From Telmatospirillum sp. J64-1 (GTDB lineage: Bacteria; Pseudomonadota; Alphaproteobacteria; Rhodospirillales; Magnetospirillaceae): a stretch of 64,000 nucleotides of DNA. A model generated the notes under the pieces. It did not search any database. It was not told where the DNA came from and saw only the letters and a list, made by a program, of their open reading frames with translations. Of the stretch, positions 31,825 through 40,555 are shown in pieces (positions within the stretch are counted from its first letter, which is position 1; each line of letters opens with the position of its first letter). The stretch covers positions 62,001 through 126,000 of the forward strand of contig NZ_SBHN01000005.1 in the NCBI RefSeq assembly GCF_006980715.1, given 5' to 3'. A program made the translations under genes and the position numbers.

Positions 31825-34458
31825 ATGACACAACGGAATACCACGTCCCCGTCTTCTCTGGGCCAGACGGCGCAACGCCGTTCCCCGAGACAGCCGGGGC
31901 TCCTGACCGCCTTTTATGGTGCCGTGGGGGCAGTGTGGATCCTGCTCACCGGTTCCCCAGCCCATCCCGGACAAGTCCTGCCGGCCGATTGGCCTGCCTG
32001 GAGCCTGCTTGCCGCATCCGCCCTCGCGGCCTATCTGCTGCTGCGCCGCCTGGCATCCGCGCCGTCCCGTCCCGTCGAGGGGGAAAACGGCGCCTATCGC
32101 CAGATCGTCGAGCGTGCGCCGAATCTGATCGCCGTCCTTCGCGAGGGTCGGATCGCCTTCCTCAATCCCGCCGGGGCACGGTTGCTGGGCCTGGACGCGC
32201 CCGAACGCGCCATCGGCCATGCCTGGGGTGATTACGTCGAAGCGGAGACGGATGAAACGGTGCGCCTGCGTCACGGCAATAGCCCGGCCGTCGAGGTCAG
32301 CCTCACCCGGGTCCCCATGGTCTGGGAGGGGGCCGACGCCACCCTGATCGAAGCCAGCGACGTTTCCCCTTTCCTGCGCGCCGCCGAGGCGCATCGCCAG
32401 AGCGAGGCCCGGCTGGCGGGCATCATGAATACCGTCGTCGATGCCATCATCACCTCGGACGAACACGGCATCATCCAGGACTTCAACCCCGCCGCCGAGC
32501 GCATGTTCGGCTTCACCGCCGAGGAAATCATCGGCAAGAGCCTGAACCTGCTGATGCCGGAGGAATACGGCAAACGCCACGACCGGTATATGCGCGACTA
32601 TACCGACACCGGACAGGCCACCGTCATCGGGATCGGGCGCGAGGTTATCGGCCAGCGCAAGGATGGCTCGACCTTCCCGATGGACTTGGCGCTGAGCGAA
32701 CTGAAACTGGGCGACAAGCGCTTCTTCACCGGCGTCATCCGCGACATCACCGAGCGTAAGCGCGCCGAATCCCGCCTGATGGTGGCCGAGAAGGTGCTGG
32801 AATCCACCGCCGAAGGCGTGATGGTGACCAACAGCAAGGGCAATATCGTCTGGATCAATTCCGCCTTCAGCACGATTTCCGGCTACAGCAAGGAAGACGT
32901 CATCGGACGGAATGCCAGCCTGCTGAAATCCGGCCTGCAAGGCCCCGAATTCTATCGCGAGATGTGGTCCGTCATCCGCCAGACCGGCCGCTGGTCGGGC
33001 GAGATCTGGAACCGCCGCAAGAATGGCGAAGCCTATCCGGAATGGCTGAGCATTCACGAATTGCGCGAACCCAATGGCGGCCCCAGCCGTTTCGTCGGCA
33101 TCTTCAGCGACATCAGCAAGCACAAGCGCGCCGAAGAAACCATCAAGACGCTGACCTATTACGACGCGGTCACCCGCCTGCCCAACCGCTATCTGTTCGA
33201 GGACCGCCTCAGCCGCGCTCTCGAGCGCTCGCAGCGCACCGGACGTCAGGTCGCCGTGGTGCTGGTCAGCCTCGACCGCTTCAAGACCGTGAACGAGACG
33301 CTGGGGCACCAGACCGGGGACGCCCTGCTGCGCGAGGTGGCCGACCGCCTGACCGCCGCCCTACGGGGCGAGGACACGGTGGCGCGCCTGCGCGGCGACA
33401 CCTTCTGCTGCCTGCTTCCCGATCTGGGCCAGGGCACCGACATCAATACCATGGTCGCGCGCCTGCTCGAGGTCTTCGGAACGTCCTTCACCCTCAACGG
33501 CCACGAATTCTTCGTGACCACCAGCCTTGGCATCAGCCTGTTCCCCCTGGACGGAAGCACGCCCGACGACCTGATCCAGAAGGCCGAAACGGCCATGAAC
33601 CGCAGCAAGGACAAGGCCGAGAACACCTATCACTTCTACACGCCCGAAATGAACGCCAATTCCATTGAAAGGCTGCGGCTGGAGACGGATCTGCGCAAGG
33701 CGATCGGGCGTAACGAACTGGTCCTGCATTACCAACCCAAAGTGGACACCGCCACCGGAAAGGTGGTCGGCTCGGAAGCCCTGGTGCGCTGGAATCATCC
33801 GGAACTGGGGCTGCTCCAGCCCGGCCTGTTCATCCCCATCGCCGAGGAAACAGGGCTGATCACGCAGGTCGGGGCATGGGTGATACGCGCCGCCTGCCAG
33901 CAGATCCGCCAATGGCAGGAAGATGGCCTGCCCGTCGTGCCGGTGGCGGTCAATCTGTCGGCCCACCAGTTCCACCAGCCCAATCTGGTGGAATCCATCC
34001 TGGCGACGCTGGAGGAAACCGGGGTCGAAGCCAGCATGCTGGAGCTGGAGCTGACCGAAAGCGCCATTATGCAGAATGCCGAGATCACCATCCAGACGCT
34101 GCTGCATCTGCATGAAAAGGGCCTGCGCCTGGCCATCGACGATTTCGGCACCGGCTATTCCTCGCTCAGCTACCTGAAGCGTTTCCCCATCGACAAATTG
34201 AAGATCGACCGCAGCTTCGTCCAGGATCTCGGCGTCAACGCGACGGGCGAGCAGATCGTCAACGCCATCGTCGCCATGGCCCACAGCCTGAACCTCGCGG
34301 TGGTCGCCGAAGGCGTGGAGACAGAACGCCAGTTGGAAAGCCTGCGTTCGATGCAATGCCAGGAAATCCAGGGTTATTACTTCTCGCGTCCCGTCTCGGC
34401 CGAGGAATTCGTGCCCTTCCTCAAGGCCGGCAAGGTGGTCGGGCGGGGAACCGCCTGA
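31825..34458 (+). CDS. c-di-GMP phosphodiesterase with FixL-like heme-PAS (PAS-PAS-PAS-GGDEF*-EAL)
   Basis: The 877-residue protein has two short membrane segments (about 25-42 and 57-75) and three PAS domains (about 90-180, 192-310, 318-430). The second PAS closely follows FixL: LLMPEEYGKRHDRYMRDY places His252 where FixL has its heme ligand, and IGIGREVIGQRKDG places Arg272 where FixL has the oxygen-contacting Arg. The GGDEF domain (about 440-605) has RGDTF instead of GGDEF, so cyclase activity is unlikely, although the I-site RGED is kept. The EAL domain (620-865) is complete: EAL at 651-653, VNLS, LELTES, DDFGTGYSS, KIDRSF and AEGVE. Oxygen-regulated c-di-GMP breakdown is the best prediction. 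Confidence 0.9.
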   Translation: MTQRNTTSPSSLGQTAQRRSPRQPGLLTAFYGAVGAVWILLTGSPAHPGQVLPADWPAWSLLAASALAAYLLLRRLASAPSRPVEGENGAYRQIVERAPNLIAVLREGRIAFLNPAGARLLGLDAPERAIGHAWGDYVEAETDETVRLRHGNSPAVEVSLTRVPMVWEGADATLIEASDVSPFLRAAEAHRQSEARLAGIMNTVVDAIITSDEHGIIQDFNPAAERMFGFTAEEIIGKSLNLLMPEEYGKRHDRYMRDYTDTGQATVIGIGREVIGQRKDGSTFPMDLALSELKLGDKRFFTGVIRDITERKRAESRLMVAEKVLESTAEGVMVTNSKGNIVWINSAFSTISGYSKEDVIGRNASLLKSGLQGPEFYREMWSVIRQTGRWSGEIWNRRKNGEAYPEWLSIHELREPNGGPSRFVGIFSDISKHKRAEETIKTLTYYDAVTRLPNRYLFEDRLSRALERSQRTGRQVAVVLVSLDRFKTVNETLGHQTGDALLREVADRLTAALRGEDTVARLRGDTFCCLLPDLGQGTDINTMVARLLEVFGTSFTLNGHEFFVTTSLGISLFPLDGSTPDDLIQKAETAMNRSKDKAENTYHFYTPEMNANSIERLRLETDLRKAIGRNELVLHYQPKVDTATGKVVGSEALVRWNHPELGLLQPGLFIPIAEETGLITQVGAWVIRAACQQIRQWQEDGLPVVPVAVNLSAHQFHQPNLVESILATLEETGVEASMLELELTESAIMQNAEITIQTLLHLHEKGLRLAIDDFGTGYSSLSYLKRFPIDKLKIDRSFVQDLGVNATGEQIVNAIVAMAHSLNLAVVAEGVETERQLESLRSMQCQEIQGYYFSRPVSAEEFVPFLKAGKVVGRGTA

Positions 34459-34535
34459 CCGGCGCGAACAGGGTTGCCGTCATACGGTTCCTCCCCTAGT
34501 GTGGTCTTACCACTCACGGTTACAGCCCTGCCCTC

Positions 34536-35795
34536 ATGTCTCCCTTGCCCGCCTCCGCCACCCTGGCGGTCCTGCTGCCCCGGGTGCTGATCCCCTTCGC
34601 CGCCGGATATTTCCTGTCCTACCTGTTCCGCACGGTGAATGCGGTCATCGCGCCCGACCTGACGCATGAGATGGCGCTGAGCGCGGCGGATCTAGGCTTG
34701 CTCACCAGCGCCTATTTCTTGGCCTTCGCCTTCACGCAATTGCCGCTGGGCCTGTTGCTCGACCGCTATGGGGCGCGCCGGGTCGAGGCCTGCATGCTGA
34801 TGATCGCAGCCGCGGGCGGGCTGGTCTTCGCCCTGGCCGAAAGCGTGCTGGGACTGATGGCCGGGCGCACCCTGATCGGGCTGGGGGCATCGGCCTGCCT
34901 GATGGGGGCCTTCAAGGCCAATGTGGTGTGGTTCCCCCGGGAGCGCCTGCCCCTGGTCAACGGCCTGACCCTGGCGGCCGGCGGAATCGGCGCCGTTGCG
35001 GCGACCGCCCCGGTGGAACTGGCGCTTCAATTCACCGATTGGCGCGGCGTGTTCCTGTGGCTGTCCGCCCTGACCGTCGCCTCCGCCGTCCTGATCCTGC
35101 TGGCCGTGCCCGAACGCCCGTCGGAGGGACAGAGCGCGGGGCTGCGCGCACAGATGGATGGCATCCGCCAGATCTTTTCCAGCGCCACCTTCTGGCAGAT
35201 CGCGCCGGTGACCATGGTGCAGCAGGCCGGTTTCCTGGCGATCCAAAGCCTGTGGGCGGGGCCCTGGCTGCGCGATGTCGCGGGCCTGGACCGGCCCGCC
35301 GTGGCGAACTACCTCCTTGCCTTCTCGCTGTCCATGGTGGCGGGCTTCCTGCTGAACGGCATGATCGCCGAGCGCCTGGGGCGCCTGGGCATCAAACCGG
35401 CGACGACGGCGGCGGTGGGCATGACCATCTTCCTGGTCTGCCTGCTGTTCGTGACGTTGGGATGGACGGCCTTCCTTCTGCCCCTGTGGCTGCTGTTCGG
35501 CTATTTCGGCACCACCGGCACGCTGCCTTACGCTCTGCTGTCGCAAAGCTTCCCGGCCCATCTGGCGGGACGGGTCAACACCGCCCTGAACCTGGTAGTG
35601 TTCATCGGCGCCTTCGCCGCCCAATGGGGCATGGGGGCGATCATCAACCTGTTCCCGACGGAAGACGGCTACGCGCCCGCCGGTTACACGACGGCCTTCG
35701 GCGTGATGGTCGTGCTGGAAGTCCTGACGCTCGTCTGGCTGGTGATGGCGCTGCGCCGTCAGCCCAGGAACATCATCAGCAACAAGCCGATATAG
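34536..35795 (+). CDS. MFS transporter
   Basis: The 419-residue major-facilitator protein has about twelve membrane helices. The loop 2-3 signature is visible as LGLLLDRYGARRVEACMLMI, with FPRERLPLVNGLTLAAGGIG further on. It resembles small-metabolite or nitrate/nitrite-like MFS carriers, but no substrate motif was recognised. The last 37 bp overlap the 3' end of the convergent SRPBCC gene, so the final residues (RRQPRNIISNKPI) are encoded opposite its membrane anchor. Confidence 0.85.
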   Translation: MSPLPASATLAVLLPRVLIPFAAGYFLSYLFRTVNAVIAPDLTHEMALSAADLGLLTSAYFLAFAFTQLPLGLLLDRYGARRVEACMLMIAAAGGLVFALAESVLGLMAGRTLIGLGASACLMGAFKANVVWFPRERLPLVNGLTLAAGGIGAVAATAPVELALQFTDWRGVFLWLSALTVASAVLILLAVPERPSEGQSAGLRAQMDGIRQIFSSATFWQIAPVTMVQQAGFLAIQSLWAGPWLRDVAGLDRPAVANYLLAFSLSMVAGFLLNGMIAERLGRLGIKPATTAAVGMTIFLVCLLFVTLGWTAFLLPLWLLFGYFGTTGTLPYALLSQSFPAHLAGRVNTALNLVVFIGAFAAQWGMGAIINLFPTEDGYAPAGYTTAFGVMVVLEVLTLVWLVMALRRQPRNIISNKPI

Positions 35796-36436
35796 AACAG
35801 CAGCCAGAAGGCGACGATGGTGGTCGTCGCCGAAGGCGTGCGCCATTCCCGTCCCAGCGCCCGGACCGACGCCCTCTCCCGCCCGCGTGGCGGAGAGGAG
35901 GCCGCCGCGCGGGCGGGCTGGGGTGCGATGGGCGTCACGCTGGCCGCCTGCGTCGGCATGGCGGGGGCGGCATCCTGGGCCTGCGACGGCGTCACGCCGG
36001 TCACCTTCTCGACGAAGCAGGCGAAGAACTGATCGGCCGTCTTGGCCGCCACGCCCTGGACCAGACGGTTACCCACCGTGGCCAGCTTGCCGCCCACTTC
36101 CGTGCGGGCGGAATAGGTCAGGCGGGTGGAAGACGGGCCTTCCTCGATCAAGGTCACGCGGGCGTCGCCCTTGGCGAAACCGGCGACGCCGCCCTGCCCT
36201 TCGCCCGACAAGGTGTAGCCGTTGGGCGGGTCCAGATCCGAAAGGGTCACCTTACCCGTGAAGGCCGCCGACACCGCCCCGATCTTGGCATTGACCTTGG
36301 CCGCATATTCCGTGTCCGACACTTTTTCAAGGTCCTGACAACCGGGAATACAGCTGCGCAGGACCTCGGGGTCGTTCAGCGCCTTCCAGACTTCGGCGCG
36401 CGGGGCGGGGATACGATATTCTCCGTTGATGTCCAT
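35759..36436 (-). CDS. CoxG-like SRPBCC protein with C-terminal membrane anchor
   Basis: The 225-residue protein starts MDINGEYRIPAPRAEVWKAL and has LNDPEVLRSCIPGCQDLEKV, the clear signature of the carbon-monoxide dehydrogenase subunit G (CoxG) family. The lipid/quinone-binding SRPBCC fold covers residues 1-145. A Pro/Ala-rich linker follows, then a single membrane helix at the end (TTIVAFWLLFYIGLLLMMFL). No coxLMS genes are in the window. CoxG relatives are also found with other molybdenum hydroxylases, so a link to the xanthine dehydrogenase 10 kb away is possible but unsupported by position. Confidence 0.85.
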   Translation of the reverse strand: MDINGEYRIPAPRAEVWKALNDPEVLRSCIPGCQDLEKVSDTEYAAKVNAKIGAVSAAFTGKVTLSDLDPPNGYTLSGEGQGGVAGFAKGDARVTLIEEGPSSTRLTYSARTEVGGKLATVGNRLVQGVAAKTADQFFACFVEKVTGVTPSQAQDAAPAMPTQAASVTPIAPQPARAAASSPPRGRERASVRALGREWRTPSATTTIVAFWLLFYIGLLLMMFLG

Positions 36437-36497
36437 GTCGGCCTATCGTCTTGGGATGCTTAGCTTTCTCGCTAGATAGGGCCGTTTGGCGGCAGGG

Positions 36498-38198
36498 TCA
36501 ATGAAGCTTGGCCTCGTCCATCCGGACTCTCCCCCCGCGCCGCAAGGCCGCGCCATTCGCCCAGAACGGTATCGCCGTCAGAATGAGCATGAACGCGAAA
36601 ATGTTCATCTGCGTATTGGCGACGGTTGCCTTCAGGATCAGCGGCACGCGCTCCGACAATTCGGGATGCAACGTGATGAAGTCCTGTCCCCGCGCCAGGG
36701 CGATGCCTTCCGAGGCGCAGGCGGCGATGGCACCCAGCAGCAACAGCCCGGCCACGGCCTTGTCGGCGAAACGCGGCGCCGCAGGCAGGACACCGCCGAA
36801 CATCGGGCCGAACGCCATTCCCGCCAACCCGCTCCGCAGGAAGCCGCTGATGGAGAGAAGCGCGATCCCCACGCCCAGCACGGTGACATCGGCATAGGGA
36901 ATATCGCGATAGCGCCCATCCCAGGCCAGCAGCGCCGCCCAGGTCACATAGATCCCGGCCAAGGCCAGCAACAGCGCCTGCCCCAGGCGCGTCGGCGCCT
37001 GTTCCGGCACCCTCAGCGCCGCCAGCACCGCATAGACGAAGCCGCCCAGCAGCAGAATCCGCACGGCCACGCCCAGATGGCCCAGCGGCGAGAAGCTGCC
37101 TTCCGCCGCCACATGGGCCGCCGCCAGCAACAGGGCCGACAACAGGCTGGCCGCGGCCACGCCGCCGATCAGGCCGGGCAGCTTCTCCTCACGGCGGCGC
37201 CAGAACAGGACCAGTGCGGCCACGGCCCCCAGGGCGGCGCTGCCCGCCGCCAGGAAGGGCCAGTCGGGATTTTCCACGACCGGGCCGCTCATGGTGAACT
37301 TGACCCGCCGATCCACGTCGAGCACGCCCCAGGCCCCGCCGACCGTGCCTTCCAGCTTGCTTTTCCAATACTGGTCGAACGCCTCGACCACGTTGTATTG
37401 GATGCCCCGCTCCTCGGCCACCTTGGCGAGGCTGCGCACGTAATGGGCGGCATTGGCGACGCCGGGCTGGGCCGGGCCGCGGTCGCGGCCCATGGTGGGC
37501 CAGCCGGATTCCCCGATCATCAGGGGCTTGTCGGGGAAAGACAGAGCCATCTTGTCGTAGATCTCGATCAGATGGCGTTCGGCATCGCGGACCGAAACCG
37601 GTTCGTCCTCCCAGTAGGGCAGAATGTGGATGGTCAGGAAGTCCACTTCCTCGGCCACTTCCGGATACTTCAGGAAGAAGGCCCAGACATCGGCATAGGA
37701 AACAGGCTGTTGCACCTCGGCCTTCACCCGCCGGATGAAGGCGATCAGTTCCTCGGGCGTCAGGTCGCCGCGCAACAGCACCTCATTGCCGACGATGACG
37801 CGCTTGATGACGTCGGGATGGGCATTGGCCGCCTCGATCAGGGCCGTCACCTCGGCCTCGTTGACCTCGGGCGTCACCCCCAGCCATGCGCTGAAGGTCA
37901 GGTCGAAACCATGCTTGCGGGCCAGGTCGGGCAGCACCTCCATCCCCTCCTGGGAGGTATAGACGCGCACCCCCTCGGCCTGGCCCTTCAGGGCCAGCAG
38001 GTCCTCTTCCACCTGTTCGGGGCTGGGATAGATCATCTCCAGCGGGCTCTGGCCCTTGCGGAACGGCGCGAAGGACATGCTCTGCACCGGCTTGGCCCAG
38101 TCGATCCCGACATCGACGGGCCGGTTGAGCCAGCCCCAGAGGGCGAAATTGACGACGGCGACGATGGCAACCAGGAAAAGGAACAGGAACTTGCGCAT
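36498..38198 (-). CDS. Membrane-anchored GH17-like glucanase/glucan-modifying protein
   Basis: From the ATG at 38198 the protein has 566 residues; an in-frame ATG at 38252 would add 18. Neither has a clear ribosome site. It begins with a membrane helix (FLFLFLVAIVAVVNFALWGW). The extracytoplasmic GH17-type barrel follows, with the acid/base Glu in VIVGNEVLLRG and the nucleophile Glu in LMIGESGWPTMG. After about residue 310 come some eight membrane helices. This matches NdvC-like proteins linked to beta-1,3/cyclic glucan metabolism in alphaproteobacteria. No glucan synthase is adjacent, so the polymer acted on is unknown. Confidence 0.8.
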   Translation of the reverse strand: MRKFLFLFLVAIVAVVNFALWGWLNRPVDVGIDWAKPVQSMSFAPFRKGQSPLEMIYPSPEQVEEDLLALKGQAEGVRVYTSQEGMEVLPDLARKHGFDLTFSAWLGVTPEVNEAEVTALIEAANAHPDVIKRVIVGNEVLLRGDLTPEELIAFIRRVKAEVQQPVSYADVWAFFLKYPEVAEEVDFLTIHILPYWEDEPVSVRDAERHLIEIYDKMALSFPDKPLMIGESGWPTMGRDRGPAQPGVANAAHYVRSLAKVAEERGIQYNVVEAFDQYWKSKLEGTVGGAWGVLDVDRRVKFTMSGPVVENPDWPFLAAGSAALGAVAALVLFWRRREEKLPGLIGGVAAASLLSALLLAAAHVAAEGSFSPLGHLGVAVRILLLGGFVYAVLAALRVPEQAPTRLGQALLLALAGIYVTWAALLAWDGRYRDIPYADVTVLGVGIALLSISGFLRSGLAGMAFGPMFGGVLPAAPRFADKAVAGLLLLGAIAACASEGIALARGQDFITLHPELSERVPLILKATVANTQMNIFAFMLILTAIPFWANGAALRRGGRVRMDEAKLH

Positions 38199-38413
38199 AA
38201 GGACGGCCAGAAGGAAAAGGGCGAACCATGGCCGGACGACACTGCGTCGCATGAGCCGGCGAAACGGTCATGATGAAGCATCGCCGCTAAGGATGGAAGA
38301 GGAAGAAAACCGGCTAAGCTGTTGCAATTTCATGAACACTGCCTGGAAGACGGGTTGCTGCAAGGCATGCCGCAGGTCATAATCAAGCTTTCCCATCCAG
38401 ACGGCGAGGCGTG

Positions 38414-40210
38414 ATGATTGAACTGCTGACGATGAACCTCACGATCCTTGTGGGCGCCAGTCTCGTCGTCGTCAGCATCCTCACCAGCGTCATTTCCTTC
38501 CGCATCGGCGCGCCGCTGCTGCTGCTGTTCCTCGGCATCGGCCTGCTGGCGGGAGAAGACGGATTGGGCGGCATCGATTTCGACAACGCCCCCGCCGCTT
38601 GGTTCATCGGCAGCATCGCCTTGGCGATCATCCTGTTCGACAGCGGCTTCGCCACCCCCCTCGCCCGTTTCCGGACGGCCGGGGGACCGGCGATAACGCT
38701 GGCGACCATCGGCGTGGTGCTGACCTCGGCCATCCTGGGCGCCATGGCCTCCGTGGCTTTCGGGCTGAGCTGGATGGAAGGAATGCTGATGGGGGCCATC
38801 GTCGGATCGACCGACGCCGCCGCCGTCTTCTTCCTGCTGCGCGTCGGCGGCATCACCCTGCGCGACCGCGTCCGCTCGACGCTGGAAATTGAATCGGGCA
38901 GCAACGACCCGGTCGCCATCTTCCTGACCATCGGCTTGGTCGAGTTCATCACCGCCTCCAGCGTCGAGCAGGGGATCTGGCACATGCTGCAGATCCTGAT
39001 CAAGCAGGTGGGCGTGGGCGCCGTCTTCGGCATCCTGGGCGGGCTGCTGATCGCCCAGACGGTCAACCGGCTGCAACTGGAGACCGCCCTCTACCCGCTG
39101 CTGGTGGTCGCCCTGGCGCTGATGGTCTTCGCCTCCACCTCGACCCTGGGCGGCAGCGGCTTCCTAGCCGTCTATGTCGCGGGCGTCGTCGCCGGCAATG
39201 CCCGCCTTCAGCACAGCGCCGTGCTGCGCCGCTTCCAGGACGGGCTGACCTGGCTGGCCCAGATCGCCATGTTCCTGACCCTGGGCCTGCTGGCAACGCC
39301 GTCCAGCTTTCCCGACGTGCTGCTGCCCGCCGTCCTGCTGGCCCTGGCGCTGATCTTCCTGGCCCGCCCCCTGGCGGTCTGGCTGTGCCTGCTGCCTTTT
39401 GGATTCACCCGCAACGAGACCACCTTCGTCGCCTGGGTCGGCCTGCGCGGCGCGGTGTCGATCCTGCTGGCCATCGTGCCGTTGATGGCGGGGCTGGAAA
39501 ATGCGCAGCTCTTCTTCAACGTCGCCTTCCTGATGGTGCTGGTCTCGCTGCTGATCCAGGGCTGGACGGTCCGGCCGATCGCCCGCTGGCTGGGGCTGAT
39601 CGTGCCGGCGCGGCAAGGGCCGGTGGACCGCGTCGAGCTGGAACTGCCGGGCCAGGCCAAGCAGGAACTGGTCGCCTATCGCATCGCCGCCGACAGCCCG
39701 GTGGGACGGGGCGAGCGCATTCCGCGCTGGGCGCGCCCGGCGCTGATCGTGCGCAACGGCCGCTCGATGAACGTCCATACCGCCGGACGGCTGCAGCCGG
39801 ACGATTACATCTACATCTTCATCCCGCCCGAACAGGTGCATCTGCTCGACCGCCTGTTCGCCCGCCGCGCCAAGCTCGATCCCGACGACCGGGAATTCTG
39901 GGGCGACTTCCTGCTGACGCCGGATGTTCGCCTGTCGATCCTGGCCGACAGCTACGGCCTGCCCGTTCCCGAAGGGGATCGCGGACTGACGGTGGCGGAA
40001 TACCTGAAGCGCAGCTTCGGCGGCAGGCTCGAACTGGGCGACCGCCTGCGGTTGGGCGAGGTCGAATTGATCGTCCGCGAACTGGACGACGAGGACAACC
40101 TGGCCGCCGTCGGCCTGGCCGTCGAACCGACGCGCCCGTCCCGCCCCAGGCTGCCGCTGTTCCAGTCCTGGCCGGAACTGGCGGCGCTGCTGAAGCGCCG
40201 GTGGCGGTGA
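38414..40210 (+). CDS. NhaP2/CvrA-type potassium/proton antiporter
   Basis: The 598-residue cation/proton antiporter of the CPA1 family has about twelve to thirteen membrane helices in the first 400 residues. It contains the ion-binding stretch IVGSTDAAAVFFLLR and ESGSNDPVAIFLTIG. The C-terminal cytoplasmic part has a TrkA-C-type domain (ELPGQAKQELVAYRIAADSP...) and a CorC_HlyC-type domain, as in NhaP2/CvrA. The ATG at 38414 was chosen over a GTG at 38411 because of the GAGG site. Potassium export under osmotic or pH stress is the family role. It ends at a terminator shared with fixABCX. Confidence 0.9.
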   Translation: MIELLTMNLTILVGASLVVVSILTSVISFRIGAPLLLLFLGIGLLAGEDGLGGIDFDNAPAAWFIGSIALAIILFDSGFATPLARFRTAGGPAITLATIGVVLTSAILGAMASVAFGLSWMEGMLMGAIVGSTDAAAVFFLLRVGGITLRDRVRSTLEIESGSNDPVAIFLTIGLVEFITASSVEQGIWHMLQILIKQVGVGAVFGILGGLLIAQTVNRLQLETALYPLLVVALALMVFASTSTLGGSGFLAVYVAGVVAGNARLQHSAVLRRFQDGLTWLAQIAMFLTLGLLATPSSFPDVLLPAVLLALALIFLARPLAVWLCLLPFGFTRNETTFVAWVGLRGAVSILLAIVPLMAGLENAQLFFNVAFLMVLVSLLIQGWTVRPIARWLGLIVPARQGPVDRVELELPGQAKQELVAYRIAADSPVGRGERIPRWARPALIVRNGRSMNVHTAGRLQPDDYIYIFIPPEQVHLLDRLFARRAKLDPDDREFWGDFLLTPDVRLSILADSYGLPVPEGDRGLTVAEYLKRSFGGRLELGDRLRLGEVELIVRELDDEDNLAAVGLAVEPTRPSRPRLPLFQSWPELAALLKRRWR

Positions 40211-40218
40211 TCCACAAG

Positions 40219-40254
40219 AAAAGGGCGCCGGGATTGCTCCTGGCGCCTTTCTTG
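40219..40254. terminator. Bidirectional terminator between the antiporter gene and fixX
   Basis: A GC-rich stem (GGCGCCGGGA with TCCTGGCGCC, loop TTGC) is flanked by AAGAAAA on one side and TTTCTT on the other. It therefore gives a T-run on both strands, as expected between two convergent units. Confidence 0.8.
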
Positions 40255-40273
40255 ATGGCCGGAAGGCCGGGGA

Positions 40274-40555
40274 TCAACCGAACTTGAACAGGATGCCGTA
40301 GCCGCCGCGCGGATAGTCCCAGTTCAGGTTGCCCCTGTCCTGGCAGATGACACGGCAGGTGCCACATTCCAGGCAGCCGTCGGTGGTCAGCGTCACCGAG
40401 CCGTCCTCTTCCCGGGCATAGCAGCCGGCGGGACAACAGAAGGTGCAGGGCTGGGCGCAGTCCCGGCAAACCTCGACATCCTTGATGCTGATATGGGGAC
40501 GGCCTTCGTCCACCAGATAGCGGTTTTGATAGAGCTTGTCTTCGACCTTGATCAT
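40274..40555 (-). CDS. fixX: Ferredoxin-like protein FixX
   Basis: The 93-residue FixX electron carrier has the conserved start [20 protein letters not shown] and eight cysteines, including [17 protein letters not shown] and [13 protein letters not shown], the iron-sulfur ligands. It accepts low-potential electrons from FixABC. Its start overlaps the fixC stop by 4 bp (ATGA). It is the last gene of the fixABCX operon and is followed by a shared terminator. Confidence 0.96.
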   Translation of the reverse strand: MIKVEDKLYQNRYLVDEGRPHISIKDVEVCRDCAQPCTFCCPAGCYAREEDGSVTLTTDGCLECGTCRVICQDRGNLNWDYPRGGYGILFKFG

